A stretch of 64,000 nucleotides of DNA from Mariprofundus sp. EBB-1 (GCF_003665155.1 NZ_RCFQ01000007.1:42851-106850); one strand, 5' to 3'; counted from the first letter of the stretch, positions 47,783 to 58,239 are shown. Numbers and translations: made by a program. The notes: generated by a model from the sequence alone, not told the origin.

Positions 47783-48730
47783 ATGTTCCATGAAAAACTT
47801 CGACTTTTTTCAGGCACCTCAAATCCGCCGCTTTCTCAAGCGATCTGCGACCATATTGGTCAGCCATTAGGCGACCTCTACTTTCAACGTTTTTCCGATG
47901 GCGAAATTTTTATTCAGGTAAAAGAGACGATTCGTGGGCATGATGCATTCTTTATCCAGAGCACCAGCAGACCGGCCAACGCTAATCTCATGGAACTGCT
48001 TATTTTTATTGATGCAGCCAAACGTGCATCAGCCCGCAATATCTGTGTTGTCATTCCCTATTTCGGTTATGCTCGACAGGATCGAAAAAGCGCAGGACGC
48101 ACCCCTATTTCGGCCAAGCTGGTAGCAGATCTTATCTCTCGGGCCGGAGCCACACGTGTACTGACATTGGATTTGCACGCCACACAGATTCAAGGTTTCT
48201 TTGATATTCCTGTAGATAATATTTTTGCGATCCCTTTATTCGGAAAAGATATTGAAGAGCGTAGTGATCTTGATGACATCATGATTGTATCACCGGATGT
48301 TGGTGGCGTAGTACGCGCACGCGCTCTGGCCAACCGTCTGCATGTCGACATGGCGATCGTTGATAAGCGCCGGCCTGCTCCAAATGTTGCGAAAGTGATG
48401 AATATTATTGGTGATGTCAGTGGTAAGCACTGCATCCTGATAGATGATATGGTGGACACTGCCGGCACGCTCTGTGGTGCCGCTGAAGCATTGCTTGAAC
48501 AGGGTGCAACTAAAGTCAGCGCCTATGCCTCTCACGGCGTATTATCCGGCCCTGCAGCAGAGCGCCTGGCCGCCTCCAATCTTCATGAACTGGTTATTAC
48601 AGATAGTATTTTGCAACCGGAAGCAGTATTAAACACTGGTAAGGTACGCATCATCTCTATTGCCAGCTTAATGGGTGAAGCTATTACCCGCATCTATGAT
48701 GCACGATCCATCTCCAGCCTGTACGAATAA
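47783..48730 (+). CDS. prs: Ribose-phosphate pyrophosphokinase
   Basis: A 315-residue PRPP synthase, exactly the E. coli length from ATG 47783, which has AGGAG six bases upstream. It makes PRPP for nucleotides, His and Trp. The motifs FSDGEIFIQVKETIRGHDAFFIQST, PYFGYARQDRK, VDKRRP and the PRPP loop DDMVDTAGTL are intact. Confidence 0.97.
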   Translation: MFHEKLRLFSGTSNPPLSQAICDHIGQPLGDLYFQRFSDGEIFIQVKETIRGHDAFFIQSTSRPANANLMELLIFIDAAKRASARNICVVIPYFGYARQDRKSAGRTPISAKLVADLISRAGATRVLTLDLHATQIQGFFDIPVDNIFAIPLFGKDIEERSDLDDIMIVSPDVGGVVRARALANRLHVDMAIVDKRRPAPNVAKVMNIIGDVSGKHCILIDDMVDTAGTLCGAAEALLEQGATKVSAYASHGVLSGPAAERLAASNLHELVITDSILQPEAVLNTGKVRIISIASLMGEAITRIYDARSISSLYE

Positions 48731-48877
48731 CCCTTCCCTTCTTCAACCTGGCCGCGCTTTGGCTGAATATTTTCTAAGATTAGAATAAACAAAACCTAGG
48801 CCTAAACCAGCGTTTTTAAACAAAGCGATGGTGTCCTATTTTTTCAAACATTGGTGATCACCGAAAAAACACCATAA

Positions 48878-48903
48878 AAAAGGCGACCCGAGGGCCGCCT
48901 TTT
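48878..48903. terminator. Bidirectional terminator between prs and cytochrome c gene
   Basis: The arms AAAAGGCGACCC (48878-48889) and GGGCCGCCTTTT (48892-48903) pair with one mismatch. A- and T-rich flanks on both sides serve the convergent genes prs and the cytochrome c gene. Confidence 0.8.
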
Positions 48904-48943
48904 AAATTCATCCACTTCAATCAATTCATTTACAAGAAATGAA

Positions 48944-49324
48944 TTATAGAGATTTCAACTTCGCAAGTACTTCGTCTTGTTTAGCTGCATCACAAATTTT
49001 CTGTGGAGGCATTTTGGTTTTAGCATGGTCATCACCACTAAACTCTTTGATCGCTTTCTTGGAGTTACACATCCAAGCGCGAAGATGATCTTCATCCCAG
49101 TTCCAGCCGCCTTTTGCTAGGGCTGGTTTATATTTAAACCCTTCCATACTACCTGCTGCACGGCCTACAACACCTTTCAGACCAGGACCAACTTTATTCT
49201 TTTCAGTGAAGTTATGACATCCCTTACATTTACCCCATGCAGCAGCCTGTGCTGACATTGGAGCTAGAGACATTGTACCCATAACAAATGCTGCAGACGC
49301 AGCAACCATCAATAATTTTTTCAT
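48944..49324 (-). CDS. Periplasmic monohaem class I cytochrome c
   Basis: A 126-residue exported cytochrome with a signal peptide ending near AQA (residues 25-27). The haem site is Cys33-Lys-Gly-Cys36-His37, followed by KVGPGLKGVVGR, and the likely axial Met105 is in KTKMPP. Two further cysteines, Cys86 and Cys111, are placed so that they might form a disulfide. AGGAGGA precedes the ATG. A soluble electron shuttle to a terminal oxidase is the usual role of such proteins; partners are not in the window. Confidence 0.92.
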   Translation of the reverse strand: MKKLLMVAASAAFVMGTMSLAPMSAQAAAWGKCKGCHNFTEKNKVGPGLKGVVGRAAGSMEGFKYKPALAKGGWNWDEDHLRAWMCNSKKAIKEFSGDDHAKTKMPPQKICDAAKQDEVLAKLKSL

Positions 49325-49379
49325 TTTCTTCCTCCTCTCTGATATCTGAAGATGACTTGCTACGCATGCCTTCTCACGG

Positions 49380-49385
49380 TGTCAA
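49380..49385 (-). promoter_or_regulatory. Possible -35 box for the cytochrome c gene
   Basis: On the minus strand TTGACA lies about 56 bases before the cytochrome c ATG. The hexamer 17 bases downstream (TAGCAA) is a poor -10 match, so this is only a candidate. Confidence 0.35.
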
Positions 49386-49475
49386 CACTATTCACATTCC
49401 ATTCATAAACACAGTGTAATTACCCCCCCCGTGCGGGGAAGACATCCCCCCACCAGTGTTATGCCTCAATAAAAG

Positions 49476-52070
49476 TTACTTATCACCATGCACAGACAAT
49501 CCATTGTCCACCACGTCAACAACCACATTTGTCCCTGCTTCATCAGCAATCAACAGACGTGCCAGCGGCGTCTCCAGATGCTCCTGAATAAACCGCTTCA
49601 GTGGTCTGGCCCCAAAAGCAGGATCATAAGCCTGCACAGCGATCCACTGTACAGCCTCATCAGTTACCGTCAGCGATACCTGCTGCTCAGACAAACGCTG
49701 CTTCAGCTCCATGAGAAAAACTTCAACAATGCGTGCCACAACGTTTTGTGTCAGCGGCCTGAACAGCACCGTTTCATCCACACGATTAAGAAACTCAGGC
49801 CTGAAATGTTGGGTCAGTGCAGCCATAATTTGAGCCGATGCCGTTTCATTCAACGCGCCATCAGCATCAATCCCATCCAACATATATTCTGAACCGATAT
49901 TGCTGGTCATGATAACGATCGTATGCTGAAAATTCACCGTTCGACCATGACTATCCGTCAATCGACCATCATCAAGCAATTGCAATAATACATTGAATAC
50001 ATCCGGATGAGCTTTTTCAACCTCATCCAATAGCAACACACAATATGGCTTGCGCCGTACTGCTTCTGTCAGCTGACCACCCTGCTCAAAGCCTATATAG
50101 CCCGGAGGGGCACCCAACAAACGCGAAACAGCATGTTTTTCCATATATTCCGACATGTCGATACGCACCATATTTTCTTCCGCATCAAACAGGGTACGCG
50201 CCAACGTACGCGCCAACTCAGTTTTACCCACCCCGGTTGGACCCAGAAAAAGAAACGAACCAATCGGCTTGTGTTGATCGCGAATACCGGCCCGTGCGCG
50301 CAACACAGCATTGGAGACAGCCAACACGGCTTCATCCTGACCAATCACCCGCTCATGCAGCACGGACTCCAGACTCAATAACTTTTCACGCTCCCCTTGT
50401 AGCAAGCGTGTCATCTGAATGCCAGTCCAGCGCGCCACTACCGCTGCGATCTCAGCTTCATTCACCACTTCACTGATTAAACCTTCCCGTGCCTGTACAG
50501 AAGCCTCCTGCTCAGCCAATTGCTTCTCTAAAGCGGGTAAGGTGCCATAACGCAAACTGGCAGTTATCTCCAGATCATAGCGCCGTTCAGCGCTCTCAAT
50601 ATCGAGCTTCACCTGCTCAATCTGCTCACGCAAAGACTGAACGTTCCCCATAGCGCCTTTTTCCTGCTCCCAGCGCGCCCGCATCACATCACGCTGCTCC
50701 TGCAATTCAACCAGCTCTTTACGTAAAATATTGAGCCGTTTACGGCTAGCTTCATCTTTCTCTTTCTTTAAGGCGGTCTCTTCAATTTCAAGACGCATAG
50801 CACGCCTGGAGATAGCATCGAGTTCAGCAGGCATTGAATCCATTTCTGTGCGAATGGATGCACAAGCCTCATCGACCAGGTCAATGGCTTTATCCGGCAA
50901 AAAACGATCAGAAATGTAGCGGTCAGACAAGGTCGCAGCCGCCACCAGAGCAGCATCGGAGATCCGCACACCATGATGCAATTCAAACCGCTCCCGAATA
51001 CCCCTTAAGATTGAAATCGTATCGGCCACATCAGGCGCATCAACCATCACAGGTTGAAAACGACGCTCTAAGGCAGCATCCTTTTCTATATACAGTCTGT
51101 ATTCGTTGAGGGTTGTCGCACCAATGCAATGTAATTCACCACGCGCCAGCATCGGCTTGAGCATGTTGCCCGCATCACTGCTACCCTCAGTTTTACCAGC
51201 TCCTACAATGGTGTGTAATTCATCAATAAAGAGCAAGGTATGCCCTTCCGACGCCTTGATTTCCTCTAGCACTGCTTTCAAACGCTCTTCAAATTCACCG
51301 CGATATTTTGCACCCGCCATCAACGATGTCATATCGAGCGAAAACAGGCTGCGATTCTTTAAGCCCTCCGGTACATCTCCGGATACGATGCGCTGTGCAA
51401 GCCCTTCAGCAATGGCTGTTTTACCCACACCCGGCTCTCCGATCAATACAGGGTTGTTTTTGGTTTTGCGCGACAGGATACGGATCACCGAGCGAATTTC
51501 AGCATCCCGGCCGATGACAGGATCGAGCTTACCTGAACGGGCCAGTTCAACCAGATCCACACCATATTTTTTCAGCGCTTCATATTGCGATTCAGGTGCA
51601 TCTGTAGTCACCCGTTGATTCCCACGCACACTGCCCAGCACTTCCAGAAAAGATTCCCGTGTAATGCCTTGCGCTTTGAATATTTTACCGGCTTCGCTGC
51701 TATCTTTCTCATCAATAAAGGTCAGCAACACATGCTCAACAGAGATATAATCATCCTGCATGCGCTCGGCTTCTGCTGCAGCTTTGGCTAATAGGCCCTG
51801 CAAGCGCTGGGTAATGTATATTTTATCTATCTCAACACGTTGCCCACTTACCTTTGGATGCCTGGATAGGGCGCTCTGAATATCAGATTTAAATACATTG
51901 ATATCTCTACCAGCCCGCTCAATCAATCGCGGTGCCAGACCATCATCTTGAGCCAGAAGCTCTGCCAACAGATGCTCACCATCGACTTGTTGATGTGACA
52001 ACCGTGCTGCCAGACTCTGGCTGGCGGCCATGGCTTCATTTAATTTTTGGGTCATTCTGCTCAAGTCCAT
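49476..52070 (-). CDS. clpB: Disaggregase chaperone ClpB
   Basis: An 864-residue Hsp100 protein that threads aggregated proteins through a hexamer together with DnaK. It contains the N domain (1-150), AAA-1 with Walker A GEPGVGKT, a coiled-coil M domain with Glu/Arg/Leu-rich heptads (about 400-525), AAA-2 with GPTGVGKT and the C-terminal small domain. The length is normal. It lies 51 bp downstream of the hybrid kinase gene in the same direction. No clear sigma-32 promoter was found in that gap, so it may be partly co-transcribed. Confidence 0.97.
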   Translation of the reverse strand: MDLSRMTQKLNEAMAASQSLAARLSHQQVDGEHLLAELLAQDDGLAPRLIERAGRDINVFKSDIQSALSRHPKVSGQRVEIDKIYITQRLQGLLAKAAAEAERMQDDYISVEHVLLTFIDEKDSSEAGKIFKAQGITRESFLEVLGSVRGNQRVTTDAPESQYEALKKYGVDLVELARSGKLDPVIGRDAEIRSVIRILSRKTKNNPVLIGEPGVGKTAIAEGLAQRIVSGDVPEGLKNRSLFSLDMTSLMAGAKYRGEFEERLKAVLEEIKASEGHTLLFIDELHTIVGAGKTEGSSDAGNMLKPMLARGELHCIGATTLNEYRLYIEKDAALERRFQPVMVDAPDVADTISILRGIRERFELHHGVRISDAALVAAATLSDRYISDRFLPDKAIDLVDEACASIRTEMDSMPAELDAISRRAMRLEIEETALKKEKDEASRKRLNILRKELVELQEQRDVMRARWEQEKGAMGNVQSLREQIEQVKLDIESAERRYDLEITASLRYGTLPALEKQLAEQEASVQAREGLISEVVNEAEIAAVVARWTGIQMTRLLQGEREKLLSLESVLHERVIGQDEAVLAVSNAVLRARAGIRDQHKPIGSFLFLGPTGVGKTELARTLARTLFDAEENMVRIDMSEYMEKHAVSRLLGAPPGYIGFEQGGQLTEAVRRKPYCVLLLDEVEKAHPDVFNVLLQLLDDGRLTDSHGRTVNFQHTIVIMTSNIGSEYMLDGIDADGALNETASAQIMAALTQHFRPEFLNRVDETVLFRPLTQNVVARIVEVFLMELKQRLSEQQVSLTVTDEAVQWIAVQAYDPAFGARPLKRFIQEHLETPLARLLIADEAGTNVVVDVVDNGLSVHGDK

Positions 52071-52121
52071 ATCAGTACTCCATACTGGTGTATATGGGGA
52101 TCAGCGTTCAGGAATCCAAGC

Positions 52122-54761
52122 TCAAGTTACATCAATATTAGAAACACCCAGTCGTGTCACTTCAGATAATAGCGCATTTCTTGTGTATGGCTTCTTCATA
52201 AAGCCAGCCAAACCATTATGTTTAAGACGATCAATCGCATCATTATCCAAAAACCCACTACTCAACACAATGCTGGCATCAGGGTTCATTGCCCGAATGG
52301 CATGAAAAGCTTCCTCCCCATCCATGATTGGCATGGTCAAATCCATCAACACCATTGAAATCTCATGGGCATGTTCACGAAACATATGCACAGCATGCTC
52401 TCCATCGTTTGCAGTGAATACGCGAATACCTTCTCTCTCCAGTAAGCGCCTGGCAACATCTCTGACGGCCTCTTCATCATCCACCAACAGCACGCCCCCA
52501 TACACATCTGGCTGCAAATTCATTTCCATAGTTTGCAGTTCCGGCTTGGGTTTCTCTGACTCCAATAAAGGAAGAAACACGGTAAATCTGGATCCCTTAC
52601 CCAACTCACTATGCAGTGCCAATGTACCACCATGACTACGCACAATCCCCAGTAGTGCCGATAAACCCAATCCGCTCCCGGTCTCTTTGGTTGTAAAAAA
52701 AGGATCAAAAATGCGTAATTTCGTATCCTCATCCATACCGCATCCAGAATCCTTCACTTCTACAAAAACATACATACCCGGTTGCAGATCACTAGCCATA
52801 TACATATTAGAAAAATCCAGTGCTGCGAGATGACGTAAGCCAGTGCGCAAATGAATTTCGCCGGGGTTAGCTTCCATAGACTCTGAAGCATTGGTCATTA
52901 AATTCATCACCAATTGTGTCAACTGATTTCTATCACCATACACATCGGGCAAAGCATCCATCAAGGTTTGATTCAACACTATTTTCTTGCCAATCACAGT
53001 ACTTAGCAATTCAGAGACTTCACAAATCAAATCATTAAAATTCTGATGCCCCATAGTTAAACGACCCTGACCGGAATAGGCAAGCATCTGCTTCACCAGA
53101 TCAGCACCGCGACGCGCCGATTTAAAAATTTTCTCCAAATACTCGCGCATCTCCCCTTGGGCTGCCTTATCCAGCATGGCCAACTCTGCATTGCCCATCA
53201 CCCCGACCAGCATATTGTTGAAATCGTGGGCGATACCTCCAGCCAGTACACCGATACTCTCCATCTTTTGAGCCTGTTGCAGTTGACCTGTCAGCTCCTG
53301 GCTTTCCTGTTCTGCCTTTTTACGCTCGGCAATATTACGTATATTACCTTCAACACCTGCAATCTTACCTTCTTTATCAAAAAAACATTGAGAGTTCACT
53401 TCAACCCAGACACGTGAACCATCCTTATGTTTCAAGCACACCTCAAAATGCTGCAAATGCCCGCCACTCAGCTTTAGGGCATCAAGAAACTGGGTACGGC
53501 CGCCTTCATCATAATATAATTTACTCATCGGTTGCCCAATGACTTCTTCCCGCTGGTAACCCAGTTGCCGTTCACAGGCAAGAGAGACCCATATAACAGT
53601 ACCATTATTATCGGCCCGATAATAAGCATCCTGCATATGATCAAGAATATCTTTATATTCATGGGTGATTTGTTCCAATGCTGCAGTACGTTTGTGAATA
53701 CCTTGTCGCAATTGCACATTAAACAGATATAAAAACAGCACCAACAAAAACAATGATGCAAAGGCAAACCAATATCGATATTGCCAAACCAGACTACCAA
53801 CACTTGTGTCCGGTTGATAAATAAAGGCATCCCAATCAATCTTCATCAGAGGGTGGCCCAATGATTCAAACACCAGAGGTACATTCTGCCAGCGTTCCAA
53901 ATTCGAGAACCCCACCGGCACAAGCTCTGTAAACATCAAAGCAGAAACTGCGTTGGCTTCATATGTTAAATGATCAATGGATTTATGTTGACTGTCATAC
54001 TTCTGTTTAATCAAACGAATGATTTCTTGTTGATGCTCGAGCGCATACGCCCAGCCCTTGATTGAGGCACGACGAAAAGCCGCCGCGCGTTCAGGGTGAG
54101 ATGCTAATTCCGCCTCTGTTGTTAACAGCGAATCACCATAAAATTCAATACCATAATCATGTGGTCGAAACGTCTCAAATGCGACACCTCGCTGCTTCAG
54201 CAAAAAACCTTCATTGCTACTATAGCCCGTAAAAGCATCCGAACGACCCTCAATAAAATCATCAATACTACCAATAGGAAGAGCCATATAATCCGTCTCA
54301 GCAAGACCTGCACGCTGCAACATCGCGTGCACTTCCACCGTCAGAAATTTCGACTGCATCATCACACGTTTTCCACGCAGAGCATCCAGGGAACTTACCC
54401 CTGAGCGCGTGTAGATCACCAGTGGTGATTGCTGGAAAATAGAAGCCAGCACAACAACCGGTTTACCTTGAGCTCGCGACAACAAAGCTCCCCCATCACC
54501 GACAGCATATTGCACTTCACCAGCAAGCATCATTTCCAATGGATTATGGCTTGGGCCTCCTTCAAGCAATTCCACATGCAAACCTTCATCTGCATAAAAA
54601 CCCTTTTCCAGGGCAGCGTAATAACCTGCAAACTGAAACTGATGATTCCATTTTAATTGAAGCCGGACAACATCATCATGATCGGTATTTGCTGCCTGAC
54701 AGAGCTGCGCTGTGAACAAGCATAAAAAAGAGAACAGACAAGCATAACGCAAATAATTCAT
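52122..54761 (-). CDS. Hybrid sensor kinase with NMT1-like periplasmic domain
   Basis: An 879-residue membrane kinase. Order: signal peptide (1-23), an NMT1/THI5-like solute-binding domain (about 28-290; LKWNHQFQFAGYYAALEKGF is typical), a membrane helix (331-350), PAS (about 368-480), HisKA with His512 (GGIAHDFNNML), HATPase (DSGCGMDEDTKLRIFDPFF) and a C-terminal receiver with Asp807 (MVLMDLTMPIMDG). The domain suggests sensing of a pyrimidine- or sulfonate-like small molecule, but the ligand is unknown. It lies 14 bp after the small exported protein gene. Confidence 0.93.
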   Translation of the reverse strand: MNYLRYACLFSFLCLFTAQLCQAANTDHDDVVRLQLKWNHQFQFAGYYAALEKGFYADEGLHVELLEGGPSHNPLEMMLAGEVQYAVGDGGALLSRAQGKPVVVLASIFQQSPLVIYTRSGVSSLDALRGKRVMMQSKFLTVEVHAMLQRAGLAETDYMALPIGSIDDFIEGRSDAFTGYSSNEGFLLKQRGVAFETFRPHDYGIEFYGDSLLTTEAELASHPERAAAFRRASIKGWAYALEHQQEIIRLIKQKYDSQHKSIDHLTYEANAVSALMFTELVPVGFSNLERWQNVPLVFESLGHPLMKIDWDAFIYQPDTSVGSLVWQYRYWFAFASLFLLVLFLYLFNVQLRQGIHKRTAALEQITHEYKDILDHMQDAYYRADNNGTVIWVSLACERQLGYQREEVIGQPMSKLYYDEGGRTQFLDALKLSGGHLQHFEVCLKHKDGSRVWVEVNSQCFFDKEGKIAGVEGNIRNIAERKKAEQESQELTGQLQQAQKMESIGVLAGGIAHDFNNMLVGVMGNAELAMLDKAAQGEMREYLEKIFKSARRGADLVKQMLAYSGQGRLTMGHQNFNDLICEVSELLSTVIGKKIVLNQTLMDALPDVYGDRNQLTQLVMNLMTNASESMEANPGEIHLRTGLRHLAALDFSNMYMASDLQPGMYVFVEVKDSGCGMDEDTKLRIFDPFFTTKETGSGLGLSALLGIVRSHGGTLALHSELGKGSRFTVFLPLLESEKPKPELQTMEMNLQPDVYGGVLLVDDEEAVRDVARRLLEREGIRVFTANDGEHAVHMFREHAHEISMVLMDLTMPIMDGEEAFHAIRAMNPDASIVLSSGFLDNDAIDRLKHNGLAGFMKKPYTRNALLSEVTRLGVSNIDVT

Positions 54762-54775
54762 CGCTACACTTTAAC

Positions 54776-55195
54776 TTATCGGTCTGGAAGTTCCACCACG
54801 AAGACAGATACTTTGGCTAAAATAGCAGGATTTGAGTTCGACACTTCAACAATCAGATCATCTTGCCCGGACGCATTGTCAAAGCGGGTCTGAAACATAT
54901 GGCTACCAACACTATAACTGCGCCGCTGCACCTGAATATTTTCCACTTCACCCCTCACCCGGACAATACGGAAAGTCAACGGCCCCACTGAATCGGAGAC
55001 CATTGTCACCTCAAAAAAGCCTTTCCTGTCAGGCATGTCAAAAAATTCACGTGATTTTTGAAACGGTGGCACATTGGCATCCCGATTATAAAGATATTCC
55101 TCATCAAACTGGATAGCCTGAAGCAGGCCTGCATTGCCACCAATCAACACGATCAAGCAGACCGATAGAAATACTGAGCGAATAAATATATTCAT
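54776..55195 (-). CDS. Small exported protein of unknown function
   Basis: A 139-residue protein with an N-terminal hydrophobic signal (FIRSVFLSVCLIVLIGGNAG). The mature part is probably an all-beta domain (FFEVTMVSDSVGPLTFRIVR, VRGEVENIQVQRRSYS, DLIVEVSNSNPAILAKVSVF). I do not recognise the family. Its ATG overlaps the stop of the response-regulator gene (ATGA), and the hybrid kinase follows after 14 bp. This placement suggests a periplasmic accessory to the signalling system. Confidence 0.7.
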   Translation of the reverse strand: MNIFIRSVFLSVCLIVLIGGNAGLLQAIQFDEEYLYNRDANVPPFQKSREFFDMPDRKGFFEVTMVSDSVGPLTFRIVRVRGEVENIQVQRRSYSVGSHMFQTRFDNASGQDDLIVEVSNSNPAILAKVSVFVVELPDR

Positions 55196-56604
55196 GGGTT
55201 TTCATGCACCTCAATATCATATTTATCACACAGGTAACGCATTTTATCCTTGGCCCGATCACCAAAACCCAACCAGCGGCCAGCACGCGCCTTAATATGC
55301 TGATTACGCTCCAATGCCACTTCCACTAATTTCATTTCAAAGGCTGCCACAGCTTTTTCAGCCCGTATGCCTGAATCAGGTAACTGTTGTAGCCATTGTT
55401 CCAACGGGTCGGCATCGTCACTGACCAGCTGCGGCCCCATCAACGACGGAATAGCTTCCACTTTTTCTCCCACCGCCAACACCACTGCACGTTCAATAAC
55501 ATTCTCCAGTTCACGCACATTGCCCGGCCAGCTATATCGCTCCAATTGCCCCAATACGTCATCGGATAACGCATCCATTCGTTTACCACACATCGCAGCC
55601 TTGCGCATAAGAATCGCATCTGAAAGCAATGGTAAATCTTCAACATGATCACGCAGCGGAGGAACCAGAATTTCGACTACATGAATACGATAATACAAAT
55701 CATCGCGAAAACTACCCTCTTGTACTCTTTGCTCCAGATCTTCCCTGCTTGAACAAATCAAACGTACGTCTGAACGAATAATTGCTTCTCCACCCAAACG
55801 TGAAAACTCACCCGACTCCAAAGCTCTCAATAATTTTCCCTGCACTGACAATGGCAACCCTGCCACTTCATCAAGAAATAGAGTGCCTCCGCTAGCGCGT
55901 TCAAACCAGCCAAGTTTTCGTTTCATCGCACCTGCAAAAGCTCCTTTTTCATAACCAAACAACTCCGACTCCAACAACTCGGCCGACATAGCAGCGCAAT
56001 TGATTGCAATAAAAGGCTGTTTGCTTCGGGAACTTGTAATATGCAGTTGTCGCGCCACCAACTCTTTACCCGTGCCCGTCTCTCCACGTATCAATACAGT
56101 GGATGGGGCAGAAGCCACTTGTGAAATCATGGTGCGCAGTGCCTGCATATCCGCTGATTCTCCCAACAAGTCACTGTTTACCTGAGTATCCAGAGCCCGC
56201 TGCATCTCTTGTTCTCGTATAGCCTGCCAGTGCGCCTGCATACTTCGATCAATCGTTCCCTTCACTTCATCGGGATCAAATGGTTTACCAAAAAAGTCCA
56301 GCGCACCTAAAGCCTGTGCCCGCTTAGCCAAGGCCCTTTCATCATGGCCCGTAATCACTACTACCGGTGTATCAGGGCTTTCTGCTCTTATTTTTTTCAG
56401 GTAGGCCATGCCTATTTCAGGGTTATCCGGTTCTGGTGGCAAAGCCAAATCCAGTACGACCAGATCCACGCGATGGCTAGACAAGGCATCATCGGCCCCA
56501 TCCAGATCCCCCGCTTCCAGAATTTGATACGACTCTTTCAATAGCAGTTTTAAATTCAATCGATTGATATCATTATCATCCACAACCAATACCGTTTGTT
56601 TCAT
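55192..56604 (-). CDS. Sigma-54-type response regulator with GAFAGA motif
   Basis: A 470-residue NtrC-family protein: receiver with Asp52 (VVLDLALPP), AAA+ domain with Walker A GETGTGKE (174-181) and Walker B TLFLDEVAG (241-249), and a C-terminal Fis-type helix region ending LGFGDRAKDKMRYLCDKYDI. The sigma-54 contact loop reads GAFAGA (221-226), with Ala in place of the usual Thr, so activation of sigma-54 may be altered. The frame opens at 56634; ATG 56604 has AGGAG eight bases upstream. It resembles PrsR-like regulators. Confidence 0.9.
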   Translation of the reverse strand: MKQTVLVVDDNDINRLNLKLLLKESYQILEAGDLDGADDALSSHRVDLVVLDLALPPEPDNPEIGMAYLKKIRAESPDTPVVVITGHDERALAKRAQALGALDFFGKPFDPDEVKGTIDRSMQAHWQAIREQEMQRALDTQVNSDLLGESADMQALRTMISQVASAPSTVLIRGETGTGKELVARQLHITSSRSKQPFIAINCAAMSAELLESELFGYEKGAFAGAMKRKLGWFERASGGTLFLDEVAGLPLSVQGKLLRALESGEFSRLGGEAIIRSDVRLICSSREDLEQRVQEGSFRDDLYYRIHVVEILVPPLRDHVEDLPLLSDAILMRKAAMCGKRMDALSDDVLGQLERYSWPGNVRELENVIERAVVLAVGEKVEAIPSLMGPQLVSDDADPLEQWLQQLPDSGIRAEKAVAAFEMKLVEVALERNQHIKARAGRWLGFGDRAKDKMRYLCDKYDIEVHENP

Positions 56605-56634
56605 CGCTATCACTCCTATACCCGTGCGCGGCAC

Positions 56635-56913
56635 GTATGCTTACCCTAAGACTAGGGTAATCGCATTAAAACACCCTATATATACTAGCATTATTCAGCA
56701 TTTTCACCACAGCCCCCCAGGGGAGTCTCTCTTGCACAAGTGTTGTCACCTTCAGGACGCAGAGTTTCGCAAAGTAAAGACAAAAACAGATGCAAGCTTC
56801 AACTGTTGCTCTCAGGTTAGCATTGTTTTTTGATCATTGTGTCGGTTTCTCTGCGTAACTCTGCGTCCTTTGCGGTAAAAGTTTTTAAATGTTTCTATGT
56901 AATTGCCCTGATC
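56635..56913. other. Intergenic segment with CGCAGAG-type repeats
   Basis: A 279-bp gap between the kinase stop (56914) and the regulator start. It includes the inverted pair at 56755-56868 and a C-rich patch near 56712. No coding frame was found. It probably also contains the regulator promoter. Confidence 0.45.
56755..56868. repeat. Inverted-repeat pair, GGACGCAGAG type
   Basis: The arms 56755-56771 and 56852-56868 are inverted complements at 16 of 17 bases (core GGACGCAGAGTT). They share CGCAGAGTTACGCAGAG-like sequence with the 31527-31712 pair, which marks both as copies of one family. Confidence 0.72.
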
Positions 56914-58239
56914 CTAAGACTGCCACAAAGGTAAACGCACAATGAAGGTGGAACCTTTGCCCTCCCCTTCACTTTCTGCAGTAATGGTTCCACCATGCGC
57001 TTCCACAATCCTGCGACTCAAATAGAGACCAACACCAAGGCCATTACTTTTACTGGTCGCAAACAGATGAAACAAGCGCTGGCGGATAAATACTTTACTC
57101 ATGCCACAGCCCTGATCGCGCACACGAATCTCAGCCATCGTTTCAATTGTTTCATCACCATCGCTTTGACTTTTACGCAGATCAACCAAACTGGTTTCAA
57201 TATGAATAACACCCTGCCGCTGCATGGCCTGAACAGCATTATCATAGAGGTTTTCAAACACCCCCTGTAACATATCACTATCGCCAGCAACAGCTTTCAC
57301 AAGCCTATGCTTCTGTTCAAGTTTTAAAGATTCCGGCCACAAACGATCACGCACACTGGCTTGCAATAAAGCCACCACATCAAGCGGTGCAATCACCGGA
57401 TCCATAGGGGCATTCGGGTCAGAAACACGTTGCATTAAGGTCTGCATGCGACCGGTTACTTTACGAATAGCAACGAGCATGCGCTGCACATCATCTTCAT
57501 CCAGTTTGCCTGATCCTAAGTGATGTGCCAAAAAGGAGAGATCATGCAAACGGTTTTTCAAGTCATGCGAATGCAATTGCTTGGTTACGCGCGACAGCGA
57601 ATCCAGACGGGCTGCTTCAGATTGCAAATAGGTTAACCGGGCATGTTCAAGACTCATGGCTGAAAATTTTGCCAGAGACTCCAGGCTGTCTCGCTCTTCA
57701 GCATCCATCACTCGACCATCCTGTCTTGGCCCCAGCCATAACCATGCTTCACCATTGGCCGCCGGCAACTTCAAACAGAGGGCATAATCATCAGATGGAT
57801 GATCGGCATGTCCGGCCTCAATAAAAGGAGCACTGGCTGGATAAGCATACCAGTTACCATCTCCCAGCTTACGTTCATCGAGTGCCGCAAAGCGGCGATA
57901 ACTGACCTTGCAGATACGCTCTAAAAGCGCGGTTTCAACGTCTTCAATCGGCAATTGCGCCAGATCTCCTGCGCCCAATTGCCTGATCGCAGCCAGCGTA
58001 TCAAGTTGATGACGAAAGAAGAGACGATCCAGCGCTCGCAACATCGACTGCACCAAGGGCGCATAACCAAAGGCCGCCGAAATAGCAGCAATCACCATCG
58101 CCCAAACAGAAACCGGTTGACCACTCAGGGCATAAACAGCCGACTCAGCCAGCATCAGCACCAGTACAAATACTGCAATCGCAATCAGCGTGGCAGACAA
58201 GTAGGCAAAAGAATGCACTAAGCGCCTGACATTAAACAT
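56914..58239 (-). CDS. Membrane histidine kinase (PrsK-like C-terminal half)
   Basis: About 441 residues from ATG 58239; a longer frame from TTG 58317 would overlap dapA by 53 bp. Two N-terminal membrane helices (SATLIAIAVFVLVLMLAE, VWAMVIAAISAAFGY) are followed by a GAF-like region, then the H-box HSHDLKNRLHDLSFL and an ATPase domain (YDNAVQAM, RDQGCGMS, GLGVGLYLSRRIVEAHGG). The HDLKN H-box resembles PEP-CTERM-associated PrsK kinases, but the protein is shorter and no exosortase genes are seen. The probable partner is the sigma-54-type regulator downstream. Confidence 0.85.
   Translation of the reverse strand: MFNVRRLVHSFAYLSATLIAIAVFVLVLMLAESAVYALSGQPVSVWAMVIAAISAAFGYAPLVQSMLRALDRLFFRHQLDTLAAIRQLGAGDLAQLPIEDVETALLERICKVSYRRFAALDERKLGDGNWYAYPASAPFIEAGHADHPSDDYALCLKLPAANGEAWLWLGPRQDGRVMDAEERDSLESLAKFSAMSLEHARLTYLQSEAARLDSLSRVTKQLHSHDLKNRLHDLSFLAHHLGSGKLDEDDVQRMLVAIRKVTGRMQTLMQRVSDPNAPMDPVIAPLDVVALLQASVRDRLWPESLKLEQKHRLVKAVAGDSDMLQGVFENLYDNAVQAMQRQGVIHIETSLVDLRKSQSDGDETIETMAEIRVRDQGCGMSKVFIRQRLFHLFATSKSNGLGVGLYLSRRIVEAHGGTITAESEGEGKGSTFIVRLPLWQS

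Noticed and set aside
48853..48862. Palindrome GGTGATCACC downstream of prs
   Set aside because: A single 10-bp palindrome between convergent genes has no promoter context; likely chance.
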